Assembly: GCA_038496675.1 (NCBI GenBank)
Contig: CM076661.1
Span: 7,649,932 to 7,713,931 of the forward strand
DNA length: 64,000 bases
Direction: 5' to 3'
Origin: Rachycentron canadum
Lineage: Eukaryota > Chordata > Actinopteri > Carangiformes > Rachycentridae
Shown here: positions 49,081-60,292 of the stretch, one piece after another
Numbering within the stretch: position 1 is the stretch's first letter
Layout of the letters: each line of letters starts with the position of its first letter
Program-made: the position numbers and the translations under genes
Notes under the pieces: model-generated
Database searches by the model: none
Seen by the model: the letters and a program-made list of their open reading frames with translations, nothing else
What the model was told of the DNA's origin: nothing

Positions 49081-49335
49081 AAAGGGGAAGTGGTTACGTA
49101 AGCTCTACGTAAGGGTTTATTTATGTCTGCGGGCCAATCGAATCTGCTCTGAGTTCAGCCGTCATGACGTAATGCGATCTACTCCAGAATAGCGCGCGGC
49201 GGAGGAGCAGCAGCCGCGCGCTGAGAGCCGTTGAGCTCTTTCCTCCGGATCCTCTCTCCCGGTGTCTTGTTTGTTTATGTCGGTTTATTTGTGCCGTCCG
49301 GACCAACCCTGGCACCGGGGGCATTAGCGGGCGGG
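49081..49335 (+). promoter_or_regulatory. ell promoter and 5' UTR region, CpG-rich with bZIP-type sites
   Basis: TTACGTAA at 49094-49101, TACGTAAG at 49106-49113 and TGACGTAA at 49165-49172 are C/EBP-PAR-bZIP/CREB-like octamers. A CCAAT box is at 49134-49138. The sequence then becomes strongly CpG-rich (GCGCGCGGCGGAGGAGCAGC around 49192). No TATA box. The region ends at the ell start codon. The exact transcription start site is unknown. Confidence 0.65.
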
Positions 49336-52300
49336 ATGTCGGCGCTAAGGCAGAACCAGCGTTACGGACTGTCCAGCGGGAAACTCAGCCGCGGCGGTAA
49401 CGTCTCTGTTTTTCACGTCAAACTCACTGACAGCGCGGCAAGAGCCATTGGCACCTTTCAAAACGGCAAGGTGGGTCATTTTTTTTTTATTTTAGATTTT
49501 TTTTAAACATTTACACCCTCGAATAATTAGCTTTTTTTTTTATACACAATTGATTCAGTTTGTTGTGCCACTTCGTCAAAAGGACCCTCACTTTAACGAC
49601 GAAGTGGCGAAAGAGCGAGGAAGGCGGGTTAGAGCTTTGCGCTGTAGCCGAAGTTCACCAATATGTTTTCGGCTTGTTGTCTTCTTTTAGCCGTGAAATG
49701 CAAAAGCATGTTGCATAATACAATGCGGAAACGCTTTCCCCGTTTGATTGGGGGGCAGAAAAAAAGAGAAAGAAACAGCTTTCGGCCAAGTCGTTACAAG
49801 CTGCTGGCAAGTATTATGAATGCTAATCGGTGTCGGAGTCGAGGGGAGAAGAAAGGAAAGGAGAGGGAGAGGAGAGAAAGAAAGGCTGGGGGATGGAGGG
49901 GGCTCGTAGTAGGAGGGTGTTTTGGATTAGCATTAGCGAGGTGTAGAGAGTGTATTTAGCATTTTTTGCCAAACATACAGATTTGCTGCCAGATAATATC
50001 TTACAGTAGAGCTAGAGGGCGGCAGATGGAAAGCCCAGACAGATGGATAGGCTCAAACATGCAGCAAACATTTGACCCAGTTAATTACAAATGAATCAGA
50101 CGGAAGTATGAGAACAGTCATGTACACTTCCTCAATTCAGTAATTCCTAGTAACACTGATGGGAAACTCCTCACAGAAGAACTGCACATTCACCTCTTTT
50201 CTGATAAAAGGTGACAACCGCATGGCTCTTCTCATGCATAGTTTGAGAAAGACTTTTAAGGAGGGGAAAACACCTGACGCAAGCACACACAATACTGTTG
50301 CTGTGCACATATCTTGTTCTTTATTTAGCTTAAAGTGTGGCTATTCATAACCCACTTGGCCCGATCACAGAGGAAAAAAAAAAAAAAAAAAAAAAATATA
50401 GCACCACCTCCACATGTAGCTGGGCCAAACTGTTTGCTGGCAGCTGAGCCACACCACTCATCTGCACTCATCAACAGGTGGACTCACAAATCTTTCCATG
50501 AAAAGGTCAATTTGATTCTAGTGATCTTTCCACTCTGTGCTGCAAACGTGTCACTTTGGCCTGTCATTTCTGCTGTTTCCTACAGGCTAATTCACCCCAG
50601 TGAGAGATGACAGGCCGTTATTTTGCTGTGTTTCGTTGTATTCTCAAGTGACAAGCTGCTGTATTTGAACAGCAGGTTGCTATGACCTTAGCCAGTGTCC
50701 TCTTTAAAAATCAGATTGAATTTATTTAAAGGGCACGTCATGTACAAGTGACTGGATACACCAGGGATACATGTTTTCCATGGGGGTGCTCATGCAGTTG
50801 TCAGGGCATGCTGATGTTGATTTTGTTCAAAACCTATATCCACACATAAGTGTTTAGCTTTCAGGTAGGATTACAACAGGTGTGAGGCTGATCCTCAACT
50901 TTTAACAACACGAAGGAATGAACCAACCAGTACACTGGCTCTGCATCTGTACTGAGGCTATTAAGGTGACTGGACATGGCACAAGCAATCCACAGTAGAT
51001 ACATTTTTGTTAATGTAATTTTTTAAAAGGCCACTCAACTGGTTTGGCATTGCACCCCCAACATTGCCAGTCTTACAATGTACAGCTTTAAAAAGGGATA
51101 ACAATCAGATGCAGCTGAACTGGAGAGATTGTCTTGTGCATTTTTCTTGGTCAAAACATGGAGCCTATATACAACTGTAAAAAGGTTCATTTTGTCTATG
51201 CTAGTAGCTGCCAGCCTCAAGTGGAGATGTATGATGGGCTACAGAAGTGTGGTAAGCGCACCTCTGTCCTCAACAAAGTTTAAAATCTGTATAATGTAGC
51301 AATGAAGGGACATTTGAGCGATGGGGCTTTGTCAGACAAAGGTTGAAAACTACTGTGAAACACTATGCACAAATCTCAAGAACAGCAGCACACAGAGAGG
51401 AAAGCAAATGGGTAAGTAATAGCAGAGGTAAAACCACAATGAAGGAAGACAGCATGACAACAAAAACCACAAATCTTTGTGTATGCTTTACATTCACCGT
51501 TGCTAGTCTGTTATCAGATCTGTGTGTGTGTGTGTGTGTGTCCAAGATTTATTTATTTTTTTTTAATCTCTAGGGCTGGTCTTCTCAACCCTCTATCTGT
51601 TTCAGCGGAAACCAAGGGGTAAGAAAAATCAGCCTACCTGTTGACTTCCCCAGCAATGCATTCATTTCATCTCATTCATTTTTAAGATGTTAAATCTGTC
51701 TTTCTGTCTTTACAGAGAATCAGTGTTCCTTGCTCAGAGAAAAGAGATGAAGTCAGGATATTCACTTTTGGTGTGACGAATGTCGCCCGTGACAATCCAC
51801 ATGGAAGCTTTGACTGCGTCCAACAGCTCAGCACTGGGTAAAACACAACAAAACATATAGATATAAAGCAGATAGATAACCTACACTTTTTGAATATAAA
51901 ATACATTTGTCAGATTAAAGATGTGATAGTTAGATTTTAGAGAACAATAAGCATTAACAATTGATACTCAAGCATAAAGTGTAAAGTTGCAAAGTTCAAT
52001 TTGAAAGCAACAAGTAAAGCAATTGTGAAAATCACACATTTTATGTCGCATAGGGAAACTCATAGAATTCAAAACCTACTTGCGAGGGCTGTAAGCTTGT
52101 TTTGTCTGCAGTGATTACATGATTATATGTTTACTTTTTACTTTATAGAATTAACTGGGTGTCTGAATTTGTTTCAATATTTTAAAATGTCTCAACTCCC
52201 CCTACCGCTGTGTGAAACTCACCCTGCTGATAATGTCACTTTAAATGCCAGAGAAAATACAGGGTTTTTGACTAAAAGAAAATAGAAAAAGTGAATGTGA

Positions 52301-55300
52301 CTAAGTTGAGGAATTGTTCATTAAATTTGCTGTTGCAGCTTTTGCCCAAATGACACCTTAAAAATATTATACCTCTACTCTAACTACAGATAGGGGTGGT
52401 GTCACATCAGTTAAGCAAGGATGTAGTGAAAAACAATGTTTTATCTGAAATGCATAATGTGTACAAAGAATCCTGAAAGCTCTGTCAGATCACTGTCTTC
52501 CCTCCTCCTCCTCCACCCAGTGCTGCTGAGGAGCTGTCATGTCTCGGGGTGATTCAGAAGAAAATGACAGTCAACGCTACAGATGACTCGTACGATAAGG
52601 CTCGTCAGAGCATGGCCCAAGCTGAGGAGGAGACACGCAGCCGAGGGGCCATTGTCATCAAACACGGGGGGCGCTACCAGGGTAGGAGGGGAAAAAAAAT
52701 CCAGAAACCATTCACATGTGCACAGAGTGTGCTTGGTTATACAACAGTTAACTCCAGCTAAGGCATAAGACTGGCCTTAAGACAAATTTGTACTGTGCTG
52801 GTTATATCAGAAAAAAAAACCCAACACAGTCAACCATATTGCATTGGTTACCATAGCAACATGTGTGGTAACCAGTGACATGGTAACAGCCAGTCTTCAG
52901 TCTTTTCCACTGCAGGTTTGTGTGCTTTTGTCTGTTTTCTACTATAAGGAGATTTCTATATAGTGCAAACACATGCACATTCACATACAGTGTTACACAT
53001 ATTGCTCCTTTTATATAATACAGTCGTTCTAAAGGGCACCCTAATCTCCACAAACTTATTGTAGAACATAAAGATGCACACATATAATATACACACATGA
53101 TGATTGAATGATTTAGCTTTTTTGTGTGAGAACATTTTTCGATTTCTAACCACCAAACCACTTCCCTCTAAACAGATATGTCTTATTACAGTGAACTCTT
53201 TTACAGGCTCATACAAAACACATGGATGCACATAGACAAACACACTAGTTGATGATTTTTGTCAGTTCCAAAAGCCTGTCTATATCACAAAAAAAACCAA
53301 AAAAAAAACCAAATAAAAAACAGAACTTCAGGCTTGTGCAACAGTGAAGTTATTCCCTATTAGTAAGCAGCTGTTGCTCATAATGACATGTGTGCATCTT
53401 TGCAACCAGAACGCGGGTGTCTCAAGAGGTGAAATGAGGTTGTTCCTCTTTTATCTACAGGTCTGTCACAGGACAAATGTGATGATCCACCAAGTTCTCC
53501 TCATTTGGTGTCAGATCATGCCTATATGATGTAGTCTGAAATGCCAGTAGTTGCACGCATTTGCACACAGTTACAACATTTTGAGGGGAAAAAAACTTGA
53601 CTTATCCAACTGTTTCTAAAACTACGACACAAGGTCATGTTTGATGTCAGGTCCCTCTGAGCTTCACAGGTTTTCTTTTGAAGGTATTTTTTGCTTTAAT
53701 TGGGAATGGCGTCTTTTGATGTGTAATTTGATGTGTAATTTTTTGCAGGCAAGAAGGTAACAGTGCGAGCCCCGGCCCCTGCGCTGGCCAGCCTGACCAA
53801 GCCCAAACAGTCATCCCAGTCCTTCCTCACTGACATTAAGAGAAGGGATGGCGCATCCAAGTTGAAGAAGAGTGGTGGTGCGTGCAACAGGAAGAGTGTG
53901 GGTGATGTGCAGGAGAGGCCGCTCAGGGAGAGATTAACACACCTGCTGGCTCTAAGGCCATACAAGAGACCCGATCTAATCCTCAGGCTCCAGAAAGACA
54001 GGCTGTCAGCGGGAGAGAAAGATATGCTGGACTCTCTACTGATGGAGGTGATTAATCTTTTGTTATATTATTAAAAGTACACAAGAAGAAATTTTGCAGC
54101 ATAAGAGAGAAACACAGTGTATGTATACCTATTGCACATGTAGCATAGACACACTCAGGGGATAGAACTCTGTCACCCCAAAAATGATGAAATGTATAAT
54201 TGACCTGAGGCAACTCAAAACACTAAAACAAGTCTTTTGTGTGTTTATTCTGTTTGCAGGTTGGCCAGCTCAACAGCAGAGACAACACATTTGTTCTGAA
54301 GGACAGTCTGTACAAGGAGCTGCAGAAGGACTGGCCAGGCTATAGCTTGGGAGACCAGCAGCTGCTTAAAAGAATCCTTGTCAGGTAGCACAGATGAGAA
54401 CAGACATGCCACTGTGTTCTTAGCATGAAAATGCACAAGAAATTGTGGGTGAAAAAAAAGTCTTTCAGATATGCACATACCTATTTATATAAGCATAAAA
54501 ATAAATTAAAAAATGCCTTAAACAGCAGTAACTAGGTTGTGACACATTCCAAACCTTTTCACAGGCATCCTATGTCATAAAAATGTCCATGTAATATTCA
54601 CCTAGATGAAAAGAATATACAATTCAATCAAATGAGCTTTTTAGTCTGAGGAAATAGTGGGCCCAGAGGAATTACATTCAGGAACTAACGTTGGTACAAA
54701 AATTCTTTCTTCTGTGTTTCAGCACAGAAGTTTCAGCAAATTATTTGGCTTAATATGCAAAGGATTTCATTTTCATTTTAGTCTTTACATTTGGTCTTCT
54801 AATGAGAATTGGCATACATATTGCATTTAATCTGTTACCAGGCTGTTGATCTGTACAAAGAGGAGCTATTCAGGAAATCAATAACAGTTAGTTTGCATGT
54901 GTTGCTGTGTGTATTTCAGCAACTCAGGTAAAATTACTGTTTTACTCAATGGGATCTGGTAGCAGCATGTTTCTAGAAAAAAAAAACTGTTTAAAAAGCA
55001 TGGTCTGTAGGAATCCTATCCATAATGTTCAGATACCGATAATAATCTGAGCCTGTCCGGGGTAAAAACAAGCACATTGATGTTCTGTTGTATACATTGC
55101 AGCTGGTTCATGGTTGCTGTGTATACTATTCCTGCTCAATACTGCACCAATTTCAAATATTTTTGTCCCTCTCAATCAATTACACCCAAAACAGGCCTGA
55201 TATAAAAATCTGTACCTGAAGTTATCTTTTAACTGCACCTAAGATGCTAATGCAGGTGACCTTTTCTTTCATGCTTATTGTGTCTCCTACCTTGTCTTTA

Positions 55301-57423
55301 TGCACTATGTTTTTTTTTCTGTGCAGGAGACTGTTTCAGCCACAACAGAACCTCCTCACTGTCCCTGAGGCCCAGGTCAGCCCACTGCGAGACACCCCCA
55401 ACTCCTCCCCAGCACACCGTCCAAAACATTCCCTGCCAGAGGAATACACTGACCCCCTAGCCAATAAGAAGCCAAGGATATCCCACTTGTCTCGCAAAAT
55501 GGCCAATGACAAGTCAAAATTGAGGCCATCTGAACAAGTGGCTGATAAAGACGCCACAGAGTCTAGAGTGGATGACAGGAAAAGGAACTCGCTTGACCCG
55601 CAAAAGCTGTTAGACTCCCTGTCAGCAGTCTGTCAGCAGGAAGAGGAGGTGGCTGAAAGGCTTGAGCCAACTCCATGTGCTCAGGAACAGCCTGAAAGCC
55701 TAAAAGACCATCATCCCATCTCTGATCACCCTCCATCCCCTCCGATTGTGCCTGATCTTAGTAGACACACAACAAAAAGGAAGAAGAGCAAACACAAACA
55801 CAGAGAGCAGGTGAATACAACAGGCTTGGAGGTGTATGGTTTTTCCAGGGTTATTTAAATTGTGTCGATTTGTCAATTTATTTTTGTTTTTCTTTTGTTT
55901 GTCAAGGAGGAGGACAGATGGAGACACAGTAAAGAAAGAAGAAAAGGTCACAGTTCAAAGAATCCCAACAAAGTTTTGTTGAGCTGCTCAGGTGAGTTCT
56001 TTGAGCTGTCAATATGTGATCGTCAGTGTGTCAGTATTTTAAAATTATTTGACATGTTTCCTTCTGTCTTTCAGAATCAAGTGAAATTTTCTTTGATTCC
56101 AATGTGCTTCAAGACGATAATGACACAGCAGATTATTTATCGTAAGTCGTAACTTTCATTGGCTTGTAGCTTGTTGATTGGTCAAGTATGCTACCATTCT
56201 CCATAGTCACATTGTGTCGGTCACTATTTTTTACATGAGTTTGCTTGTAGTTTGTGGCCGACAATATTTAGGGTGCAGCCTGAGAGATTTTACAACTAGT
56301 GGACTGACAAAGTCCAGTCTTTGTTGTCCAGGATGTATTATATTTATGTGCAAATTACATGAAAAGCAAACAGTCATGCTTTTGATACAGTAACAGAACA
56401 GTTTGTTGAATTATTGTCTTATGGTTTGTCCCTGCTGTGGCAATGTAAATCACACACTGTAGGACATTTTATCCCAGGGAAGGTTCTTGGAATATTAAAC
56501 GTCCTGGAAAAACATGTTCACTGTCTGCAAAGTTGTACTGTTTTCCAACTGATCTTGTAACCACAAACCAAGAGTTTTTTTCAATACAAACCTCATGCAT
56601 GTTGATAATACAGCACACTGTAGATGGGCTCTTCACTGATCTAACAGTCGTGTGTCTTTATTGTCTCTGCACAGGATGTACACAGTGATTTGCAGCCATG
56701 ATCAGAGGCAGAGCTATAAACAGGACTTTAACAAGGAGTACAACGAGTACAGAGATTTACATGCTCGCATTGATGGCGTTACCCGGCAGTTCATGGAGCT
56801 GGACACACAGCTCAAACAGCTTCACCAGGAATCACGTAAATACAAGGTAATAAGATTGTAGCTATTATATAGTTTTAAGTCATTCATAAATGTGGCTTTT
56901 GCACTGACATATATTTTTAAAAAAATAATGATTAAGATAGTACTAGAGAATAAAGAAGTCTAGTCAGTTGTCTTCTTTTGGGACTGTGGGTGGGTCTAGA
57001 TTGTAGTTGATCTGTGGACACCAAGAAAAGCAATTTTGCAAACTATAACAAACTTCACTAACATTATACAGAAATTATATTACACATAATTATATTATTA
57101 TACCTATAAGTTCATTGTGATTCCTGTTTTTATCTCTTGCAGACGGTTCATAATCAAATTCTTCAAGAGTATCGCAAAATTAAAAAGGTAACGACTTTCT
57201 GAAAACTTGCCAATATCTGAGATTGCTGAGATATTTTTCTACTACACTGTCAAGCATTATTTCTGAATGAATTTTTTTTTTTTCCCTCTTTCAGTCCAAC
57301 CCCAACTACAGCCAGGACAAGATGCGCTGTGAATATCTGCACAACAAACTTGCCCACATCAAGAAGCTCATATCGGAGTACGACCAACAGCAGCTCGGTG
57401 TGGAGCATTCCTGTCCTAACTGA
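49336..57423 (+). CDS. ell: RNA polymerase II elongation factor ELL (12 coding exons)
   Basis: Exons: 49336-49470, 51574-51618, 51716-51837, 52521-52681, 53749-54047, 54260-54384, 55327-55810, 55907-55991, 56075-56141, 56675-56846, 57143-57187, 57295-57423. Phases agree throughout, giving 1869 nt and 622 aa; human ELL is 621. The N-terminal ELL domain (about residues 5-296) shows VSVFHVKLTDSA, TDDSYDKARQSMAQAEEETR, LRERLTHLLALRPYKRPDL and KDWPGYSLGDQQLLKR. The family motif DPLANKKPRIS is at 337-347, and the linker ends in a Lys-rich run near 446-457. The C-terminal occludin-homology domain (about 508-612) has QRQSYKQDFNKEYNEYRDLH and ends HIKKLISEYDQQQL. ELL raises Pol II elongation rate and is part of super elongation and little elongation complexes in the nucleus. 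The C-terminus and neighbouring ssbp4 favour ELL over ELL2. Confidence 0.96.
49471..51573 (+). other. ell intron 1
   Basis: A 2.1-kb intron, CpG-rich at its 5' end, with a homopolymeric A tract at 50374-50396 and a (GT)n run at about 51521-51541 just before exon 2. No exon or repeat family recognised. Confidence 0.8.
52682..53748 (+). other. ell intron 4
   Basis: A 1.07-kb intron, AT-rich with an A-rich stretch at about 53289-53325. The 95-119 aa minus-strand open frames show no family signature. No recognised exon. Confidence 0.8.
54385..55326 (+). other. ell intron 6
   Basis: A 0.94-kb AT-rich intron before the long linker exon. I see nothing recognisable in it. Confidence 0.8.
56142..56674 (+). 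other. ell intron 9
   Basis: A 533-bp intron before the exon that opens the occludin-homology domain. Nothing recognised. Confidence 0.8.
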
Positions 57424-57779
57424 CTGACTCTGAGACAAGTGAGCTTAGAGAGTACAACAAACACCCTGAGACAAGGGAGGTTCACACCGTTGACCTAAAT
57501 GCCATTGAGCTGGATTGGATGATCGTGGCTAAATGTAGTCTCTCGAGTCCTGCTGGAGACGCCAGTGAGGTTGGGAGTCCGTTGTGAAGAGCAGCAGTGG
57601 AACGTTGAGTGAGAACAGCCATATCATAACAGATCTTTTCTTAGAAGATGAGACATTTTCTTTGGAAAAATGGTCTGAACAGTGAGCTGCTGCTTCTACA
57701 GTGACATGATATTGCCAAGGATGCAGACAGTAACGAATAGTTCTGCTAAAGCTCTGAAAGCTGAGCTCTTGCTCTTTAA

Positions 57780-57785
57780 AATAAA
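57780..57785 (+). terminator. Candidate poly(A) signal AATAAA, ell proximal
   Basis: First canonical hexamer after the ell stop codon. Two further copies downstream could be used instead. Confidence 0.45.
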
Positions 57786-58452
57786 AATGGTTACATGTGG
57801 AGAGATGGTGCTAAGCCTAAAAACACCTGTAGATTCCCATCCGCATTACACATTTTAGTTCTTTTGTGAATTAAATGTAAACATCAATTTGGTTATGTGT
57901 TCTGTTAGCCATGTCAGTGTTCACATTTTATGCTGGAAGTATGATAATTGCATGCTCTACATACCCAGATGGCACTAACAAAGGCAGGTGAATAATTCTG
58001 GCAGCTGGGATGCAGATATGCACATCTGTCCTTCAGTATTCTTTGGGTTTAATGAATTGAGACTGTATCAGTGTTGTTGTCGGTTCTCTGATCTGCTCTG
58101 TTCATTAATGACTCCTGAAAGTATTGGTTGGTGCATGAAATGGTTACTAACTGTGGTCTGGATTCATAGTATTCCACTGGCGTTATCCCTCATGATTTTC
58201 CTGGAACACAGAAGACTGTTATGTTGAACACAATGTGAACTTGAAGTTGTATTCAGGGAATTTACAGTGTGAGCTGAGGTAAAAATATAATTAAACTTAA
58301 ACTGTTTTAATTTAGAGTATTCAAAGTTATGGTATTATTGTTTATGCAGGTGGAGACGGTGAAGAATAAAAAAAAAATGAAAAGATTACGTTGCATGCTG
58401 TGTACTTTACAGAATGCATGAGGAGTAAATCAGAGACTATGTCTGACTTCCA

Positions 58453-58458
58453 AATAAA
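58453..58458 (+). terminator. Candidate poly(A) signal AATAAA, ell distal
   Basis: Third canonical hexamer after ell, followed by a T-rich stretch (TTTGTTTGTTATTC). It would give a 3' UTR of about 1 kb. Confidence 0.4.
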
Positions 58459-58789
58459 TTTGTTTGTTATTCATTTTGTATACATTTCTCCCCAATTCAT
58501 AATTCTTTTTACCAGGCCAGCCAAAACTCTCACACAGTGCACCAATTACACACACCCTAAAGTTATCAAATTTATGTAAAGACTGGTTATAATTGAGCTG
58601 AAACAGCTGAGCTGTTTTTTTTTTTATTTTTTTTATTTTGGTGCATCTTAATCATGATTTATTCTTGTCAGCACCATATCCAAACAACAAATCATATTCT
58701 GTACCATAATTTATGGTATATTTTATTGCCAGAACTGTTTTAGTTTTTAACAAAGATAACCAGCATAAACATGGCTAATATGTACAGGT

Positions 58790-58885
58790 AAGTAGGCGTC
58801 TTTCCATTGCATTGAATCTGTACAGCTATCCCTCACATTTAAACCCATCTTAGATAAAAGCGTCTGTTAAATGAGTAAATGTCGG
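58790..58885 (+). repeat. Tail fragment of a dispersed fish repeat (GATAAAAGCGTCTGTTAAAT)
   Basis: The phrase GATAAAAGCGTCTGTTAAATG with a following TAAATG unit is a widespread 3' tail of teleost retroposons, known to me from memory. Only this tail is clear; the body is eroded or missing. It lies between ell and d2hgdh. Confidence 0.5.
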
Positions 58886-59284
58886 TGTATGGTATAGATA
58901 CAGCTGGTTTGTGTATAGTGCTGCCTGACCAGATTTACATTTAATTTGTCATTATGTGAATGTTATTGCGCAGCCTGGATATTACCGTGTATCCTGTAAG
59001 TGTCATAAGTTATTATGGCAACTCTTAATTAGTGCTTTATTTAAGACAGGTGCGCTAGAAAAGTGTCTGAAGGTTCGTCCCATTAGCGTCCATTCAAAAT
59101 CAGTAAGTGACGTAAGTCTGGTCTGAGACGCCGATATATTTTTTTTATAACGCGAAGTAGTTAATATTTGAAAAATAATACAATCAATTGTCAGTTATTG
59201 CTTTTAGTATCTTGTAAGTGACAAAATTAGTCAAATTAAAAAAAATAAATTTAGAAATAATATTTTTTTTCTTTACTTACCACA

Positions 59285-59410
59285 GTCGTTATTGGCTGTT
59301 CAGAAGCGCCCCCGCCCATTGGTTGAGGCTGAGAGAAAGGAGCCGTCTGATTGGTCCGTTCTCTTCCCTGTGACCTTTGACCGCCGTCAACCTATTGCTA
59401 GTAGTAAACA
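59285..59410 (+). promoter_or_regulatory. d2hgdh promoter: three CCAAT boxes, GC box, DR1 nuclear-receptor element
   Basis: ATTGG (inverted CCAAT) occurs at 59291-59295, 59318-59322 and 59350-59354, at 27- and 32-base spacing, a layout typical of NF-Y promoters. A GC/KLF-like box is at 59307-59317. TGACCTTTGACC at 59371-59382 is a perfect direct repeat with one-base spacing (AGGTCA-type half sites on the other strand), the class bound by PPAR-RXR and HNF4. TGACGTAA lies upstream at 59108-59115. No TATA box is seen. Factor binding is inferred. Confidence 0.7.
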
Positions 59411-59533
59411 ATGGATGTGACATCGTTAAGTGACTTCACTGGCCTTGAACTTTGTGACATGTTTTACACCGACAGATGAGACGACGTAAGACCTATGAAC
59501 AGAAAGATGCGGATTGTTAAGTGAATGTTTTTG
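59383..59533 (+). other. d2hgdh: Probable non-coding first exon of d2hgdh
   Basis: A strong donor (TTTTTG then GTAAGT) ends this exon at 59533, and the next acceptor is at 60256 directly before the exon with the start codon. The start site is inferred to lie shortly after the DR1 element. The exon contains a complete 22-codon upstream open frame at 59411-59479. No transcript evidence is available. Confidence 0.55.
59411..59479 (+). other. Upstream open reading frame in d2hgdh exon 1
   Basis: ATG at 59411 (context AACAATGG, A at -3 and G at +4) opens 22 codons and stops at 59477-59479, entirely inside the inferred 5' UTR. If the mRNA includes it, the strong context predicts reduced translation of the main frame. 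The peptide has no recognisable features. Confidence 0.45.
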
Positions 59534-60256
59534 GTAAGTAACATAACGGACATTTCTTGCTAACTCCTGTGCTAATCGAGCTAAGCTAACTGAAATTTCA
59601 GTTTCATCTAGTGCGATGCATGTTTTGTTTTTTTTTTTTCATTCATTGTGGTGAAAACTATCTCATCACCGAAGTAATGTCAGTCTGCTAATAATTTTCC
59701 TTGAGGAAGTAATTTGCAAACATCGTTTCTTGCTTTTAATGCAACAAGAAGATGCAGAAAGTTTAACATTGCTTCATAATGTGGAAAACTATCATACAAA
59801 TAACAAATAACAATCCCAAAATGCAAAGGTGGAAAAAAAGCCCACATTCTGCCTTAGTCTTTCTTTTAAAGTTATTTATCTGGTTACAGATAGTTTGTGT
59901 CCACACCTGTTCTAAATATGCACATAGTTGGCTTTTAGCTCAGGGATTTAGATGTTAAGATTTGCATCTTAAGCACCTGAACTGTGTTATGCCCTCTGAG
60001 CATGTATTGCTCTAAATCAATACCCATGAGTTTGCAGCACTGAAATATTAAAAACAACTCTCATGTGTGACTTCCCATGAAAATAGTAAAAGCATATTTT
60101 CATATTCTTTGTTACATCAGGGAAGCACTTTGAGGCCACTTCATCATAGTAGAGGCTGACAGTTAAGAAACAGACTTGAAAGTAAGAATTAGAATATCTG
60201 TCTCACTGTAAAGTTCCGTCTTGTGGCTGCAGTTTCATCCCTTTTCTCTTCTGCAG
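59534..60256 (+). other. d2hgdh intron 1
   Basis: A 723-bp intron in the 5' UTR. AT-rich, with no recognised elements apart from a T-run near 59629-59639. Confidence 0.65.
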
Positions 60257-60292
60257 CCTGTTTTGCCACCTCTCGATTATATATGTCCAGTC

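Larger units (their letters stand above)
57424..58475 (+). other. ell: ell 3' UTR (inferred)
   Basis: No open frame of note follows the ell stop. Candidate AATAAA signals are at 57780-57785, 58365-58370 and 58453-58458, so the UTR could be about 0.38 to 1.05 kb. The middle signal is followed by genomic A residues. Confidence 0.55.

Noticed and set aside
57988..58227. 79-aa frame downstream of ell
   Set aside because: Lies in the inferred ell 3' UTR, has no family similarity, and length is within chance.
60221..60292. 24-residue N-terminal extension of d2hgdh
   Set aside because: It crosses a clear CTGCAG acceptor at 60256; the downstream ATG has better context and gives a proper mitochondrial presequence.
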